Positions 1 through 9,100 of a stretch of 55,461 nucleotides of DNA are shown piece by piece. The stretch's first letter is position 1, and the number at the start of each line of letters is the position of its first letter. Source of the stretch: Geodermatophilus saharensis (GTDB taxonomy: Bacteria; Actinomycetota; Actinomycetes; Mycobacteriales; Geodermatophilaceae); contig NZ_FZOH01000007.1 of the NCBI RefSeq assembly GCF_900188205.1, positions 1 through 55,461 on the forward strand. The letters run 5' to 3'. Made by a program: the position numbers and the translations under genes. Under the pieces are notes generated by a model. It searched no databases. It was not told the origin of the DNA and worked only from the letters and a program-made list of their open reading frames with translations.

Positions 1-219
1 CGTCTCCGGTGAGGTCCGCCGGGGCATCCGATGCGGCCGCGAGGAGCGATCGGCCAGCCCGGCCGCACCCTCGGTCCGCCAGCGGCGCACCCACTTGTAG
101 ACCGTCTGCCGGCTGATCCCCAGCTGCTTGGCCACCTCACCGGGCCGATGACCAGCCAGGACACGAGCGATGATCAGCTTGCGGGCGTAGACGGTGGTGC
201 GGGCATTAGCGTGAGCCAC
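1..219 (-). CDS. IS481 family transposase, N-terminal 73 codons (partial)
   Basis: The reading frame starts at a GTG (217-219) and is open to the window edge, giving 73 residues. It begins VAHANARTT and carries a helix-turn-helix of the form VAKQLGISRQTVYKWVRRW (about residues 29-47), followed by ADRSSRPHR. That combination of an N-terminal HTH and a D-R-S-S-x-P-H motif is typical of IS481 transposases. The catalytic DDE/rve integrase core should follow outside the window. The start is supported by a GGAGG ribosome site five bases upstream, although this site lies in one arm of an inverted repeat. Its activity cannot be judged from this fragment. Confidence 0.85.
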   Translation of the reverse strand, partial: MAHANARTTVYARKLIIARVLAGHRPGEVAKQLGISRQTVYKWVRRWRTEGAAGLADRSSRPHRMPRRTSPET

Positions 220-277
220 GGAGACCTCCGGTTGGCGATGGTGACGTCAAGCACCACCACTCCTCCCGGAGGTCTCC
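220..277 (-). promoter_or_regulatory. Inverted repeat that can occlude the transposase ribosome site
   Basis: GGAGACCTCCGG at 220-231 is perfectly complementary to CCGGAGGTCTCC at 266-277, with a 34-base loop. In the transposase mRNA the second arm ends directly before the GTG start and contains its GGAGG Shine-Dalgarno sequence. Folding would hide the ribosome site. Control of this sort, which damps expression from read-through transcripts, is known for some insertion sequences; its operation here is inference from the base pairing. Confidence 0.6.
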
Positions 278-329
278 TTCATGATCAAGCCGACGCGCCG
301 AACGTCAACAACGTCCCTGGTTGCGACAG

Positions 330-1250
330 CTAGGACCCGGCCGGCTCCGCCGACGACGCCCGGCGGCGGGCCTCGGCGTCGAGCTCGCCGGCGTAGCGGC
401 GCACGGCCTCGCGGAGGGCGTCCTCGACGTCCCAGCCGCGCTCCGCGGCCGCGGCGACGACGGCGAGCAGCCGCTCCCCCAGCTCCTCCGGCGAGGCTGA
501 GCCCAGGTCGGCCGGCTCGGGTGTGGGGTACCCGGCGCGTGCGGCCCGGCGTACCAGCGCGGTCCCCCACGCGGTGGCCGGCTGCGAGCGGGAGACGCCC
601 TCGGTGGGCGAGCGCCGCTGCTTCTCCGCCTGCTTGATCTCCTCCCAGCCCGCCTCGACGCCGGCCACGTCCCGGGGGCCGGCGTTCCCGAAGACGTGCG
701 GGTGCCGGCGGACGAGCTTGTCGACCAGGTCACCGGCGACGTCGTCGACGTCGAAGCGCCGGTCGGGGCCGGCCTCGGCGGCGACGCGCGCGTGGAACAC
801 GACCTGCAGCAGCACGTCGCCGAGCTCCTCGCGCATGGCCGCGGGGTCGTCGTCGACGATCGCGTCGTAGGCCTCGTGCGCCTCCTCGAGCAGGTAGCCG
901 CGCAGCGAGGAGTGCGTCTGCTCGGCGTCCCAGGGGCACCCGCCGGGCGAGCGCAGCCGGTCCATCACCGCGACGACGTCGAGCAGCCGGGCGCCGGGCG
1001 GCTCGGGAGCCCCCTCGACCACCTCGGCGCCGGGCACGGACTCCCCCGGCGCGGCCAGCACGGCGACGTCGCCGTCCAGCCCGGCCGCGTCGTCGACGTC
1101 GGTGACCTCCCGGCCGGCGGTGCGCAGCGCCGCCGCGGTGGCCGCCGCGCCGGGCAGCGCGGTGACCCGCCGGCCCTCCAGCGCCGCCCAGCCCGCCTGG
1201 CCGAGCAGCCCGGGCAGCCGCGGGCTGACCGTGACGACGACCGGCGGCAC
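330..1250 (-). CDS. mazG: MazG family nucleoside triphosphate pyrophosphohydrolase
   Basis: 306 residues from a GTG start. MazG hydrolyses (d)NTPs to the monophosphate and pyrophosphate, a house-cleaning function in the cytoplasm. The MazG domain occupies about residues 89-205. It holds the metal-binding acidic helices LLEEAHEAYD (around 120) and EELGDVLLQVVFHAR (around 141), plus the family motifs GGCPWD and RRHPHVFG. The first ~85 residues are a poorly conserved extension of the kind seen in actinobacterial MazG. The gene lies 3 bp downstream of the SurA-like lipoprotein gene and is probably cotranscribed with it. Its stop codon sits one base from the tip of the IS481 element, so the last codons could have been altered by the insertion. 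Confidence 0.93.
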   Translation of the reverse strand: MPPVVVTVSPRLPGLLGQAGWAALEGRRVTALPGAAATAAALRTAGREVTDVDDAAGLDGDVAVLAAPGESVPGAEVVEGAPEPPGARLLDVVAVMDRLRSPGGCPWDAEQTHSSLRGYLLEEAHEAYDAIVDDDPAAMREELGDVLLQVVFHARVAAEAGPDRRFDVDDVAGDLVDKLVRRHPHVFGNAGPRDVAGVEAGWEEIKQAEKQRRSPTEGVSRSQPATAWGTALVRRAARAGYPTPEPADLGSASPEELGERLLAVVAAAAERGWDVEDALREAVRRYAGELDAEARRRASSAEPAGS

Positions 1251-1253
1251 GCC

Positions 1254-2255
1254 TCAGCCCCCGGCCGGGGCGGTCGTGTCCCCGGCCGTGTCCCCGGTCG
1301 TGTCCTCGAGGAGGTCGACGACGCCCCCGTCGGCCTCCTGCACCACGTCGTCCTCGAGCACGCCGTAGCGCGGGTTGACCTTGGTCGACAGGTCGTCGCT
1401 GACCTCCTGCACCACGGCGGCGCCGGCCTCCTCGATCCCGCTCGCGGCCTCGCTCTCCAGCTGTGGGCGGACCTGCTCGAAGGTGGGCGTCGTCCGGCTC
1501 CCGACGAAGACCACGACCACGCCCGGCACCTGCGGGAGGGTCTGGGTGAAGCCGGTGCCGGCCGGCGCGGCCGCGATGCCCTCGGCCAGCGGCCCGCTGA
1601 CCTCGCTGGCGGTGGTGGGCTGCAGCTGCGGCAGCGTGTTGTCGCCGGGATGCTGCGCGGCCACCGCCGGGTAGGAGGCGGGATCGGCGGTCAGCTGGGC
1701 GAGGGCGGCGTCGGCGGTGGCCTGGTCGGGGACGACGAAGTAGCCCAGCTGCAGCTGCTCGAGGCTGCCGCGCACCTCCTCGTAGCGGGCGCGCAGCGCG
1801 GCCTCGTCGAGCGCGGCGGCGTCGCCGGTGGCGGCCCCCAGCTCGCGGCGCAGCAGCTGCTGGCGGGCGCTCTCGCGGACGTCCTCGGCCGAGTAGCCCT
1901 GCGTGGCCGCCTGCGCGTACAGCGCCGAGGCGTCCTGGCCGGCCAGCGCCTGCTCGATGAACGCGTCGAGCTCGGCGTCGGTGACCTCGACGTCGTGCTG
2001 CCGGGCGGCTGCGGCGTAGACCTCCTCGCGCACCAGCAGGGTGAGCACCTGGCGGGTGTAGTCGGTCCCCTGGCCGCCGACGGCCTCGGCGATCGCCGGG
2101 TCGGCGAGCCGATCGTCGACGGCCGCCTGCAGCTCGGCGACGGTCACCTGCTCGTCGCCGACGTAGGCGGCCACCGACGGCGAGGTCCGGCAGCCGGCCA
2201 GGGCCACGGCGGCCAGGCCGACGGCGATCGACGCGGTCAGCCGACGGGTGCGCAC
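1254..2255 (-). CDS. SurA N-terminal domain lipoprotein (putative periplasmic/exported chaperone)
   Basis: 333 residues. I chose the GTG at 2255 because it gives a classical lipoprotein signal peptide: VRTRR, a hydrophobic stretch, then LAGC with the lipidated cysteine at residue 22. Upstream in-frame starts would place an Arg-rich tail ahead of the signal. The body (about residues 30-190) resembles the helical SurA_N chaperone region; a later segment rich in VVVVFVGS could be a degenerate PPIase-like fold, but no clear parvulin signature is visible. The C-terminal tail is acidic and repetitive (Asp/Thr/Gly). The neighbour mazG and nearby mfd match the conserved actinobacterial order that includes such a lipoprotein (for example LpqU-like genes near mazG in mycobacteria). 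The exact client is unknown. Confidence 0.8.
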   Translation of the reverse strand: MRTRRLTASIAVGLAAVALAGCRTSPSVAAYVGDEQVTVAELQAAVDDRLADPAIAEAVGGQGTDYTRQVLTLLVREEVYAAAARQHDVEVTDAELDAFIEQALAGQDASALYAQAATQGYSAEDVRESARQQLLRRELGAATGDAAALDEAALRARYEEVRGSLEQLQLGYFVVPDQATADAALAQLTADPASYPAVAAQHPGDNTLPQLQPTTASEVSGPLAEGIAAAPAGTGFTQTLPQVPGVVVVFVGSRTTPTFEQVRPQLESEAASGIEEAGAAVVQEVSDDLSTKVNPRYGVLEDDVVQEADGGVVDLLEDTTGDTAGDTTAPAGG

Positions 2256-2371
2256 CAGCGGAGCCTGCCACACCCGGCGCGGGGTCCGGTGCAGGCGGCG
2301 GGCCACCCGGCGGGGTGGAGTCCTCCCGAGGGGTGATGGCCGCGGGCGCGACCGCTGCGAGCATCGCCGGC

Positions 2372-3037
2372 ATGCCGCCGCCCGCCCCCGTGCCCGCGTG
2401 CACGGTGGCACCGGGCGTGACCGTCACCGTCGTGCCCCTGGTGGCCGACGACGAGGAGCTGGCCCGCGCCGAGGCGCTGCTCGCCCCCGAGGAGCTGGCG
2501 CGCGCCCGGCGCGGCACGCCCGCCGTCCACCGGCGCCGGGTCCTGCTGCGCGCGGCGCTGCGTTCGGTGCTCGCCGCCGAGCTGGGCACCGACCCCCGCG
2601 GGGTGCCGCTGCGCACGGCTCCCACCGGCCGCCCGGAGCTGCCGGCGGCGACGCGCCTGGACGCCGGCTGCTCGGCCGGCGGCCTGCTGGGCCTGGTCGC
2701 GGTGGGCCGCGGCCGCCGGATCGGCGTCGACCTCGAGCCGGTGGCGCCCTGGACGCCGGACGTGGCCGACGAGGGCTGGCTGCACGCCACCGAGCTGCGG
2801 GCGATCGCCCTCCTGCCGCCCGGCGCCCGCCCGGTCGCGGTGGCCCGCGCCTGGACCCGCAGGGAGGCCGTCCTCAAGGCCCGCGGGACCGGCCTGCGGG
2901 ACGACCCGGCCACCGTGGTCACCGGCGTCGGGCGCACCGGCGGACCGGTGGCCGGCTGGACCCTGCACGACGTGCCCGTGCCCGACGGGTGGGTGGCCAG
3001 CCTGGCGGCCGCCCCGGACGAGGAGACCCCCCGATGA
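2372..3037 (+). CDS. Sfp-type 4'-phosphopantetheinyl transferase
   Basis: Transfers phosphopantetheine from CoA to a serine on carrier domains. Two family signatures are present: IGVDLE (residues 117-122 from the chosen start, Mg-binding Asp/Glu) and WTRREAVLKARGTGL, the W-x-x-(K/R)-E-x-x-x-K motif. The length of about 221 residues fits the Sfp/PPTase class. Its stop overlaps the start of the A-PCP-TE gene (ATGA, 3034-3037). This indicates translational coupling, and the neighbouring carrier domain is the obvious substrate. The start is uncertain: in-frame GTG 2315 and ATG 2336 would add 19 or 12 residues of low-complexity sequence, and no upstream ribosome site is decisive. Confidence 0.9.
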   Translation: MPPPAPVPACTVAPGVTVTVVPLVADDEELARAEALLAPEELARARRGTPAVHRRRVLLRAALRSVLAAELGTDPRGVPLRTAPTGRPELPAATRLDAGCSAGGLLGLVAVGRGRRIGVDLEPVAPWTPDVADEGWLHATELRAIALLPPGARPVAVARAWTRREAVLKARGTGLRDDPATVVTGVGRTGGPVAGWTLHDVPVPDGWVASLAAAPDEETPR

Positions 3038-5949
3038 CGCTCGCCCCCGCCGTCCCCCAGCTCGCCCGATTCCGGGCCCGCTGCGAGGAGGTGACCGGGA
3101 CCGCCCTGGACGCACCCGGCGCCCTCCACGCGTTCTCCGTGGACCGGCCCGAGCTCTTCTGGCGCACGCTGCTGGACTGGACGGAGCTGCCCTGGTCCGG
3201 CTCGGCCGACACCGTCCTCACCGGCACCGACGTCGAGACCGCCCGCTTCTTCCCCGACCTCCGGCTGAACTACGCCGAGGTGCTGCTGCGGCCCCTCGAC
3301 GACGCCGGCGACGACGCTCCGGCGCTCACCGCGGTGCACGCCGACCGCCCGGCCGAGCACTGGACGCGCGGGGAGCTGCGCGACGCCGTCGCGCGGACGG
3401 TGACCGCCCTGCGGCGGCTGGGGCTCGCGGCAGGAGACCGGGTCGTGCTGATCGCGGCCAACACCGGGGAGACCGCCGTCGTCGCCCTCGCCGTGGCCGC
3501 GATCGGGGCCGCCGTCTCCACCGCCGCGCCGGACATGGGTGCGGCGTCCCTGCTCGGCCGCTTCGCGCAGGTCGAGCCGGCCCTGCTCGTCCTCGACCGC
3601 CGGGCGGTGCCCGACGACGTGGTGGGCGAGGTCGTCGCCGGCCTGCCGACCCTGCGCCGGGTGCTGCTGATCGACGACCGGCCGCTGCCGGAGCTGGACC
3701 TGCCGGTGGACCGGCTGGCCGACGCCGCCGCGGGCGCCGAGCCGACGACCGAGTGGCCGCGCCACGCCTTCGACACGCCGCTGTTCGTGATGTTCTCCTC
3801 GGGCACCACCGGGCCGCCCAAGGCGATGGTGCACGGGGTCGGCGGCACGGTGCTCGAGCACGTCAAGGAGCACCGGCTGCACGTCGACCTCGGCCCCGGC
3901 GACACGCTGTACTTCCACACCACGACCGCCTGGATGATGTGGAACTGGCAGCTGTCGGCCCTGGCCACCGGCGCCGCCGTCGTCGTCTACGACGGGCCCG
4001 TCGCCGGCCCGGAGACGCTGTGGCAGCTGGCCGCCGACCACCGCGTCACGGTGTTCGGCACCAGCCCGGCCTACCTGCAGCTGTGCCAGGACGCCGGTCA
4101 CCGGCCCGCGGAGGCCGGCGACCTCTCCCGGCTGCGGGCCGTGCTGTCGACGGGCGCCGTCCTGCACGACTGGCAGTTCGACTGGGTGGCCGAGACCGTC
4201 GGGCCGGTGCCGGTGCAGTCGGTCTCCGGCGGCACCGACATCATCGGCTGCTTCGTGCTCGGCGCCCCCGACGTCCCGGTCCGGCGCGGCCGCTGCCAGA
4301 CCCGCAGCCTGGGCCTGGACGTCGCCGCCGTGGACGAGGACGGCACCGAGGTCGTCGGGCAGGTCGGCGAGCTGGTCTGCCGGCGACCCTTCCCCAGCCG
4401 TCCCGTCGGGTTCCTCCGCGACCCCGACGGCAGCCGCTTCCACGCCGCCTACTTCGCCGACCACCCGGGCATGTGGACCCACGGCGACCTCATCGAGTTC
4501 GACCCCGACGGGTCCTCACGGCTGCACGGGCGCTCCGACGGCGTCCTCAACATCGACGGGCTGCGCATCGGGCCCAGCGAGATCTACACGGTGCTGCGGC
4601 AGCTGCCCGAGGTCGCCGACGCGATGGCCGTCGAGCAGCGCGACGACGGCCGGCCCGGGGGCACGCGGATGGTGCTGCTCGTCGTGCTGCGGCCCGGCGC
4701 CCGGCTCGACGGCGGGCTGGACCGCACGATCCGGCGCACGCTGCGCCGGGAGGCCTCCGCCGCCCACGTGCCCTCGCTGGTCGTCGCGGTGGGCGAGCTC
4801 CCGCTGACCCACAACGGCAAGCGCTCCGAGCGCGCCGCCCGCGACGCGGTCAACGGCGACCCGATCGCCAACGCCGTCGCCCTGCGCAACCCCGGCTGCC
4901 TGGACGAGATCCGCCGGGCGGTCGCCGAGGCCGCCGCCGTCCCGGCCGCGCCGGATGAGGACGACGGACTGCCCGGCCGGGTCGCGCGCATCTGGTGCGA
5001 GGTGCTCGGCGTGCGCTCCGCGGCCCCCGACGACGACTGGTCCGACCTCGGCGGGACCTCCCGCCAGGTGCTGAGCCTGCTCCGGCGGGTGCGGCTGGAG
5101 CTCGACGCCGACGTCCCGGTGCAGCGGTTCGCCGAGGACCCGACGCCGGCCGGCCTGGCCCGGGCCGCGGAGGCCGCGCTCACCGCCGCCCCGGCGGGGG
5201 TGGCCGTCCTGCGGGCCGGGGAGGGCCGCCCGGTCTTCCTCGTCCCGGACGCCTGGGGGCAGCTGAACCTGTACGCCGGGCTGGTGGACCGGCTCGCCAC
5301 CACCCGGCCGGTGCTGGGCCTGCGGCTGCCGCTGCGGGACGCCGCAGGACGGCACCGCACGATCGAGGAGGTCGCTGCCGACGCCCTCGAGCAGGTGCGC
5401 GGCGCCCAGCCGGAGGGGCCCCACACGCTGCTCGGCTACTCCTTCGGCGGCCTGGTGGCCTACGACGTCGCGACCCGGCTCCGGGCGGCCGGGGAGGACG
5501 TCGGCTGCCTCGGCCTCCTCGACGTCCGTCCGCCGCGGGCGGCGCTGAGCCGGTGGGAGACCGAGCGGGTCCGCTGGGCCGGCCGCCGGGCCACGCTGCG
5601 GGGGGCGCTGCAGGCGGCGCTGCACCGGCTGACCGGCCCGCGCCGGCCCGCCGCGCCCGTGGCGGCCCCCGCGGCCCCCGACCCCGAGCTGCGGTTCTTC
5701 CTCGGGACGCAGGAGGTCTCGGAGGCGTACCGACCCGGCCGCTTCGACGGCCCGGTCGACTACTTCCTCGCCGAGGGGTCCCGCGCCGCGGCGCGCCGGA
5801 CCCTGGGCGCCTGGCGGCGCCGGGTCGGCGAGCTGCGGGTGGTCGAGGTCCCGGGCTACCACGGCGACCTCGACGACGAGCGGATCGGGATGCTCAGCGA
5901 CCGGCACGTCGGCACGCTGGCCGCGGAGGTCTCCGCCGCCCTCGACTGA
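3034..5949 (+). CDS. Stand-alone NRPS-like protein: AACS-like adenylation - carrier - thioesterase
   Basis: 971 residues. The first ~600 resemble acetoacetyl-CoA synthetase-type AMP-forming ligases, including an ACAS_N-like start. Motifs seen: A3 FSSGTTGPPKAM (254-265), A5 SVSGGTDIIG, A7 MWTHGDLI, A8 DGVLNIDGLRIG and A10 THNGK with Lys596. A peptidyl-carrier domain follows, with DLGGTS and the phosphopantetheine serine at 676. The C-terminal alpha/beta-hydrolase thioesterase has GYSFGG (Ser803), Asp830 in LLDVRPP and His943 in GYHGD. The Ser-Asp spacing of 27 equals that of SrfA-C TE. No condensation domain is present. The protein should activate a small carboxylic (perhaps beta-keto) acid, hold it as a thioester and release or transfer it. 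Substrate and acceptor are unknown. Coupled to the PPTase by a 4-bp overlap. Confidence 0.88.
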   Translation: MTLAPAVPQLARFRARCEEVTGTALDAPGALHAFSVDRPELFWRTLLDWTELPWSGSADTVLTGTDVETARFFPDLRLNYAEVLLRPLDDAGDDAPALTAVHADRPAEHWTRGELRDAVARTVTALRRLGLAAGDRVVLIAANTGETAVVALAVAAIGAAVSTAAPDMGAASLLGRFAQVEPALLVLDRRAVPDDVVGEVVAGLPTLRRVLLIDDRPLPELDLPVDRLADAAAGAEPTTEWPRHAFDTPLFVMFSSGTTGPPKAMVHGVGGTVLEHVKEHRLHVDLGPGDTLYFHTTTAWMMWNWQLSALATGAAVVVYDGPVAGPETLWQLAADHRVTVFGTSPAYLQLCQDAGHRPAEAGDLSRLRAVLSTGAVLHDWQFDWVAETVGPVPVQSVSGGTDIIGCFVLGAPDVPVRRGRCQTRSLGLDVAAVDEDGTEVVGQVGELVCRRPFPSRPVGFLRDPDGSRFHAAYFADHPGMWTHGDLIEFDPDGSSRLHGRSDGVLNIDGLRIGPSEIYTVLRQLPEVADAMAVEQRDDGRPGGTRMVLLVVLRPGARLDGGLDRTIRRTLRREASAAHVPSLVVAVGELPLTHNGKRSERAARDAVNGDPIANAVALRNPGCLDEIRRAVAEAAAVPAAPDEDDGLPGRVARIWCEVLGVRSAAPDDDWSDLGGTSRQVLSLLRRVRLELDADVPVQRFAEDPTPAGLARAAEAALTAAPAGVAVLRAGEGRPVFLVPDAWGQLNLYAGLVDRLATTRPVLGLRLPLRDAAGRHRTIEEVAADALEQVRGAQPEGPHTLLGYSFGGLVAYDVATRLRAAGEDVGCLGLLDVRPPRAALSRWETERVRWAGRRATLRGALQAALHRLTGPRRPAAPVAAPAAPDPELRFFLGTQEVSEAYRPGRFDGPVDYFLAEGSRAAARRTLGAWRRRVGELRVVEVPGYHGDLDDERIGMLSDRHVGTLAAEVSAALD

Positions 5950-6022
5950 GGAACGGCCCCAGTGGGCGGTCGCGGTCGGCGACACGGGGCGACCCGCCGT
6001 GCTCGGCCGGCACGACTGCCCA

Positions 6023-6092
6023 CTCGGCCGGGGTCCCCGGGCCGGGGTCACTCGGCCGGGGTCACCGGGCCGGGGTCACTCGGCCCGGGTCA
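6023..6092 (+). repeat. Five 14-bp tandem units (28-bp higher-order repeat) between convergent genes
   Basis: The units CTCGGCCGGGGTCC, CCGGGCCGGGGTCA, CTCGGCCGGGGTCA, CCGGGCCGGGGTCA and CTCGGCCCGGGTCA run head to tail without gaps. They alternate between a CTCGG and a CCGGG beginning, so the real period is 28 bp. The tract fills the space between the 3' ends of the A-PCP-TE gene and mfd. It is not translated in a recognised gene. Its function is unknown; it could act as a bidirectional transcription barrier or protein-binding array, or be slippage-prone filler. Confidence 0.9.
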
Positions 6093-6107
6093 CCCCGCGG
6101 GCTCCCC

Positions 6108-9100
6108 TCAGCTCGCGGCCGCGACGGGCTGCTCGAGCACCGCCTTGAGCAGCGAGTGCAGGTGCTCGAGCAGCGCGACGTCGCGCAGCGGGGTGCGCCG
6201 GTCCGGGCCGACCGGCACCTTCAGCGACACCGTCGAGACGGTGGACTTGTAGGTGGCGCCGTCGGCCAGCCGGGACAGCCGCATCTGCTGCGACTCGCGC
6301 AGCGACACCGGCGAGACCCGGATGGCGCGGCCCTGCAGCGACACCTCGGTGACGCCGAGGGCGCGCATCGCGGCGCGGAAGCGGGCCACCGCCAGCAGGT
6401 TGAGCACCGGGGCCGGCGGGGCGCCGTAGCGGTCGGTCAGCTCGTCGAGCACGGCCTGCGCCTGGTCGTCGTCCTGCACCGAGGCGACCTTGCGGTAGGC
6501 CTCCATCCGCAGCCGCTCGCCGGGCACGTAGTCGTGCGGCAGGTGCGCGTCGACCGGCAGGTCGACCCGGACCTCGACCGGCTCGGCGGGCGCCTGCTCG
6601 CCGGTGACCTGGGCGCGGTAGTCGGCCACCGCCTCGCCGACCAGCCGCACGTAGAGGTCGAAGCCGACGCCGGCGATGTGCCCGGACTGCTCGCCGCCGA
6701 GCAGGTTGCCCGCGCCGCGGATCTCGAGGTCCTTCATCGCCACGGCCATGCCGGCGCCGAGGTCGGTGTTGTGCGCGATGGTGGTCAGCCGGTCGACCGA
6801 GGTCTCGGTCAGCGGCCGCGAGGGGTCATAGGTGAAGTAGGCGTAGGCCCGCTCGCGGCCCCGGCCCACGCGGCCGCGGATCTGGTGCAGCTGCGACAGG
6901 CCGAACGTGTCGGCGCGGTCGACGATGAGCGTGTTGGCGTTGGGGATGTCCAGACCGGACTCGACGATCGTCGTCGCGACCAGGACGTCGTACTCCTTCT
7001 CCCAGAAGCCGACCATGATCCGCTCGAGCTCGTGCTCCTTCATCTGGCCGTGGCCGACGGCCACCCGCGCCTCGGGCACCAGCTGCCGGATCTTCGCCGC
7101 GGCCTTGTCGATCGACTGCACCCGGTTGTGGATGACGAAGACCTGGCCGTCGCGCAGCAGCTCGCGGCGGATCGCGGCGGCCATCTGCTTGTCGTCCCAG
7201 GCGCCCACGTAGGTGAGCACCGGGTGCCGCTCCTCGGGCGGGGTGAGGATCGTCGACATCTCGCGGATGCCGGTCAGCGACATCTCCAGCGTGCGCGGGA
7301 TCGGGGTGGCCGACATCGACAGCACGTCGACCGCCGTCCGCATGGTCTTGAGGTACTCCTTGTGCTCGACGCCGAAGCGCTGCTCCTCGTCGACGATCAC
7401 CAGCCCGAGGTCCTTGAACCGGGTGGTCTGCTGCAGCAGCCGGTGGGTGCCCACCAGGACGTCGACCTCGCCGGCGGCGAGCTGGCGCAGCGTCTCGGCG
7501 CTGTCGGCGTCGGACTGGAACCGCGAGAGCACCTTCACGGTGACCGGGAACTGGGCCATCCGCTCGGAGAAGGTCTTGAAGTGCTGGTTGGCCAGCAGCG
7601 TCGTCGGCACGAGGACGGCGACCTGCTTGCCGTCCTGCACCGCCTTGAACGCCGCGCGCACGGCGATCTCGGTCTTGCCGTAACCGACGTCGCCGCAGAT
7701 GACCCGGTCCATCGGGACCGGGTTCTCCATGTCCCGCTTGACCTCGTCGATGGCGCCGAGCTGGTCGGGCGTCTCCTGGAACGGGAAGGCGTCCTCGAGC
7801 TCGCGCTGCCAGACGGTGTCCGGGCCGAAGGCGTGCCCCTTCGTGGCCATGCGCGCGGAGTAGAGGCGGATGAGCTCGGCGGCGATCTGCTTGACCGCCT
7901 TGCGGGCCTGGCCCTTGGTCTTCTGCCAGTCGGCACCGCCGAGCTTGGACAGCGCCGGCTGCTCCCCGCCGACGTAGCGGGTGAGCTGGTCGAGGGCGTC
8001 GGTCGGCACGAACAGCCGGTCCGGCGGCTGGTTCCGCTTGGACGGGGCGTACTCGACGATGAGGTAGTCGCGCTGCCCGCCGTTGACGGTGCGGCTGACC
8101 ATCTCGATGTAGCGGCCGATGCCGTGGTGCTCGTGCACGACGAGGTCGCCGGGCTGCAGCTGCACCAGGTCGACGGCGTTGCGGCGGCGCGCGGGCATCT
8201 TCTGCGCGTCGCGCATGGTGGTGCCGCGCTGGCCGGTGAGGTCGTGCTCGGTGACCAGGGCCAGCTTCACGCCGGGGAGGGCGAAGCCGGACTCCAGGTT
8301 GCCCTGGGTGATGGAGGTCAGCCCGGGCTCGGGCGCGGACTCCAGGCCGGGCACCAGCCGCACGCCGAGGTCTGCGGCGCCGAGCTGCTCGGCGGCGCGC
8401 TGGGCGGGGCCGGGCCCGGCGAAGGTCAGCACGACCCGCCAGCCCTCGCGGGTCCAGTCGCGCAGCGTCCCGACGGCGCGGTCGAGGTCCCCGGCGAAGC
8501 GCTCGACGGTGGTGGCCTCCAGCGCGGCGTCGTCGTCGCCGAGGGTGAAGGCGCCGGTGGTCCACCACGGCAGCCCGCGGCCGCGGGCGGCGGCCTCGAC
8601 GTCCTCGAGGGTGCGGAACGACGACGCCCCGAGGTCCAGCGGCGCCTCCCCCGCCTCCGCGGCGGTGGCCCAGGACGCGGCGAGGAACTCCTCGGCGGTG
8701 CGGACGAGGTCGGCGGCGCGGCTGCGCACCCGCTCGGGGTCGGCGACGAGCACGTGCGTGCCGGCGGACACGAGGTCGGTGAGCAGCTGCAGCTGCCCCT
8801 CGACCAGCGCCGGCGTCAGGGACTCCATGCCCTCGACGGCGATGCCCTCGGCCAGCTTGCCGAGGACCTCCGCCAGGCCGGGGTGCTCGGCGGCCAGCTC
8901 CGCGGCGCGCGCCCGGACGGCGTCGGTGAGCAGCAGCTCGCGGCACGGCGGGGCCCACAGCCGCTCGGGCCGGTCGTCGAGGGATCGCTGGTCGGCGGCG
9001 GAGAAGTAGCGCAGCTCGTCGACCTCGTCGCCCCAGAACTCCACCCGGACCGGGTGCGGCTCGGTGGGCGGGAAGACGTCGAGCAGGCCGCCGCGGACGG

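Larger units (their letters stand above)
1..328 (-). mobile_element. IS481-type insertion sequence, one end only
   Basis: Only the end that carries the transposase start is in the window; the rest continues left of position 1. The outer boundary is placed at 328 because, read on the minus strand, the element begins TGTCGCAACCAGGGACGTTG (328 downwards), which has the TGT start expected of IS481-family terminal inverted repeats. The partner repeat is not visible, so the boundary is inferred from one end. The bases just outside the element, GCTAG at 329-333, may include a target duplication and hold the stop codon of mazG (330-332). A 12-bp inverted repeat (220-231 with 266-277) lies between the IS tip and the transposase start. 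Confidence 0.75.

Noticed and set aside
730..4482. A 1250-codon minus-strand frame over surA-like and A-PCP-TE genes
   Set aside because: It spans two oppositely oriented real genes and has antisense composition.
5998..6014. CGTGC-loop-GCACG hairpin after the A-PCP-TE gene
   Set aside because: A 5-bp stem with no extension or T-run is too weak to call a terminator.
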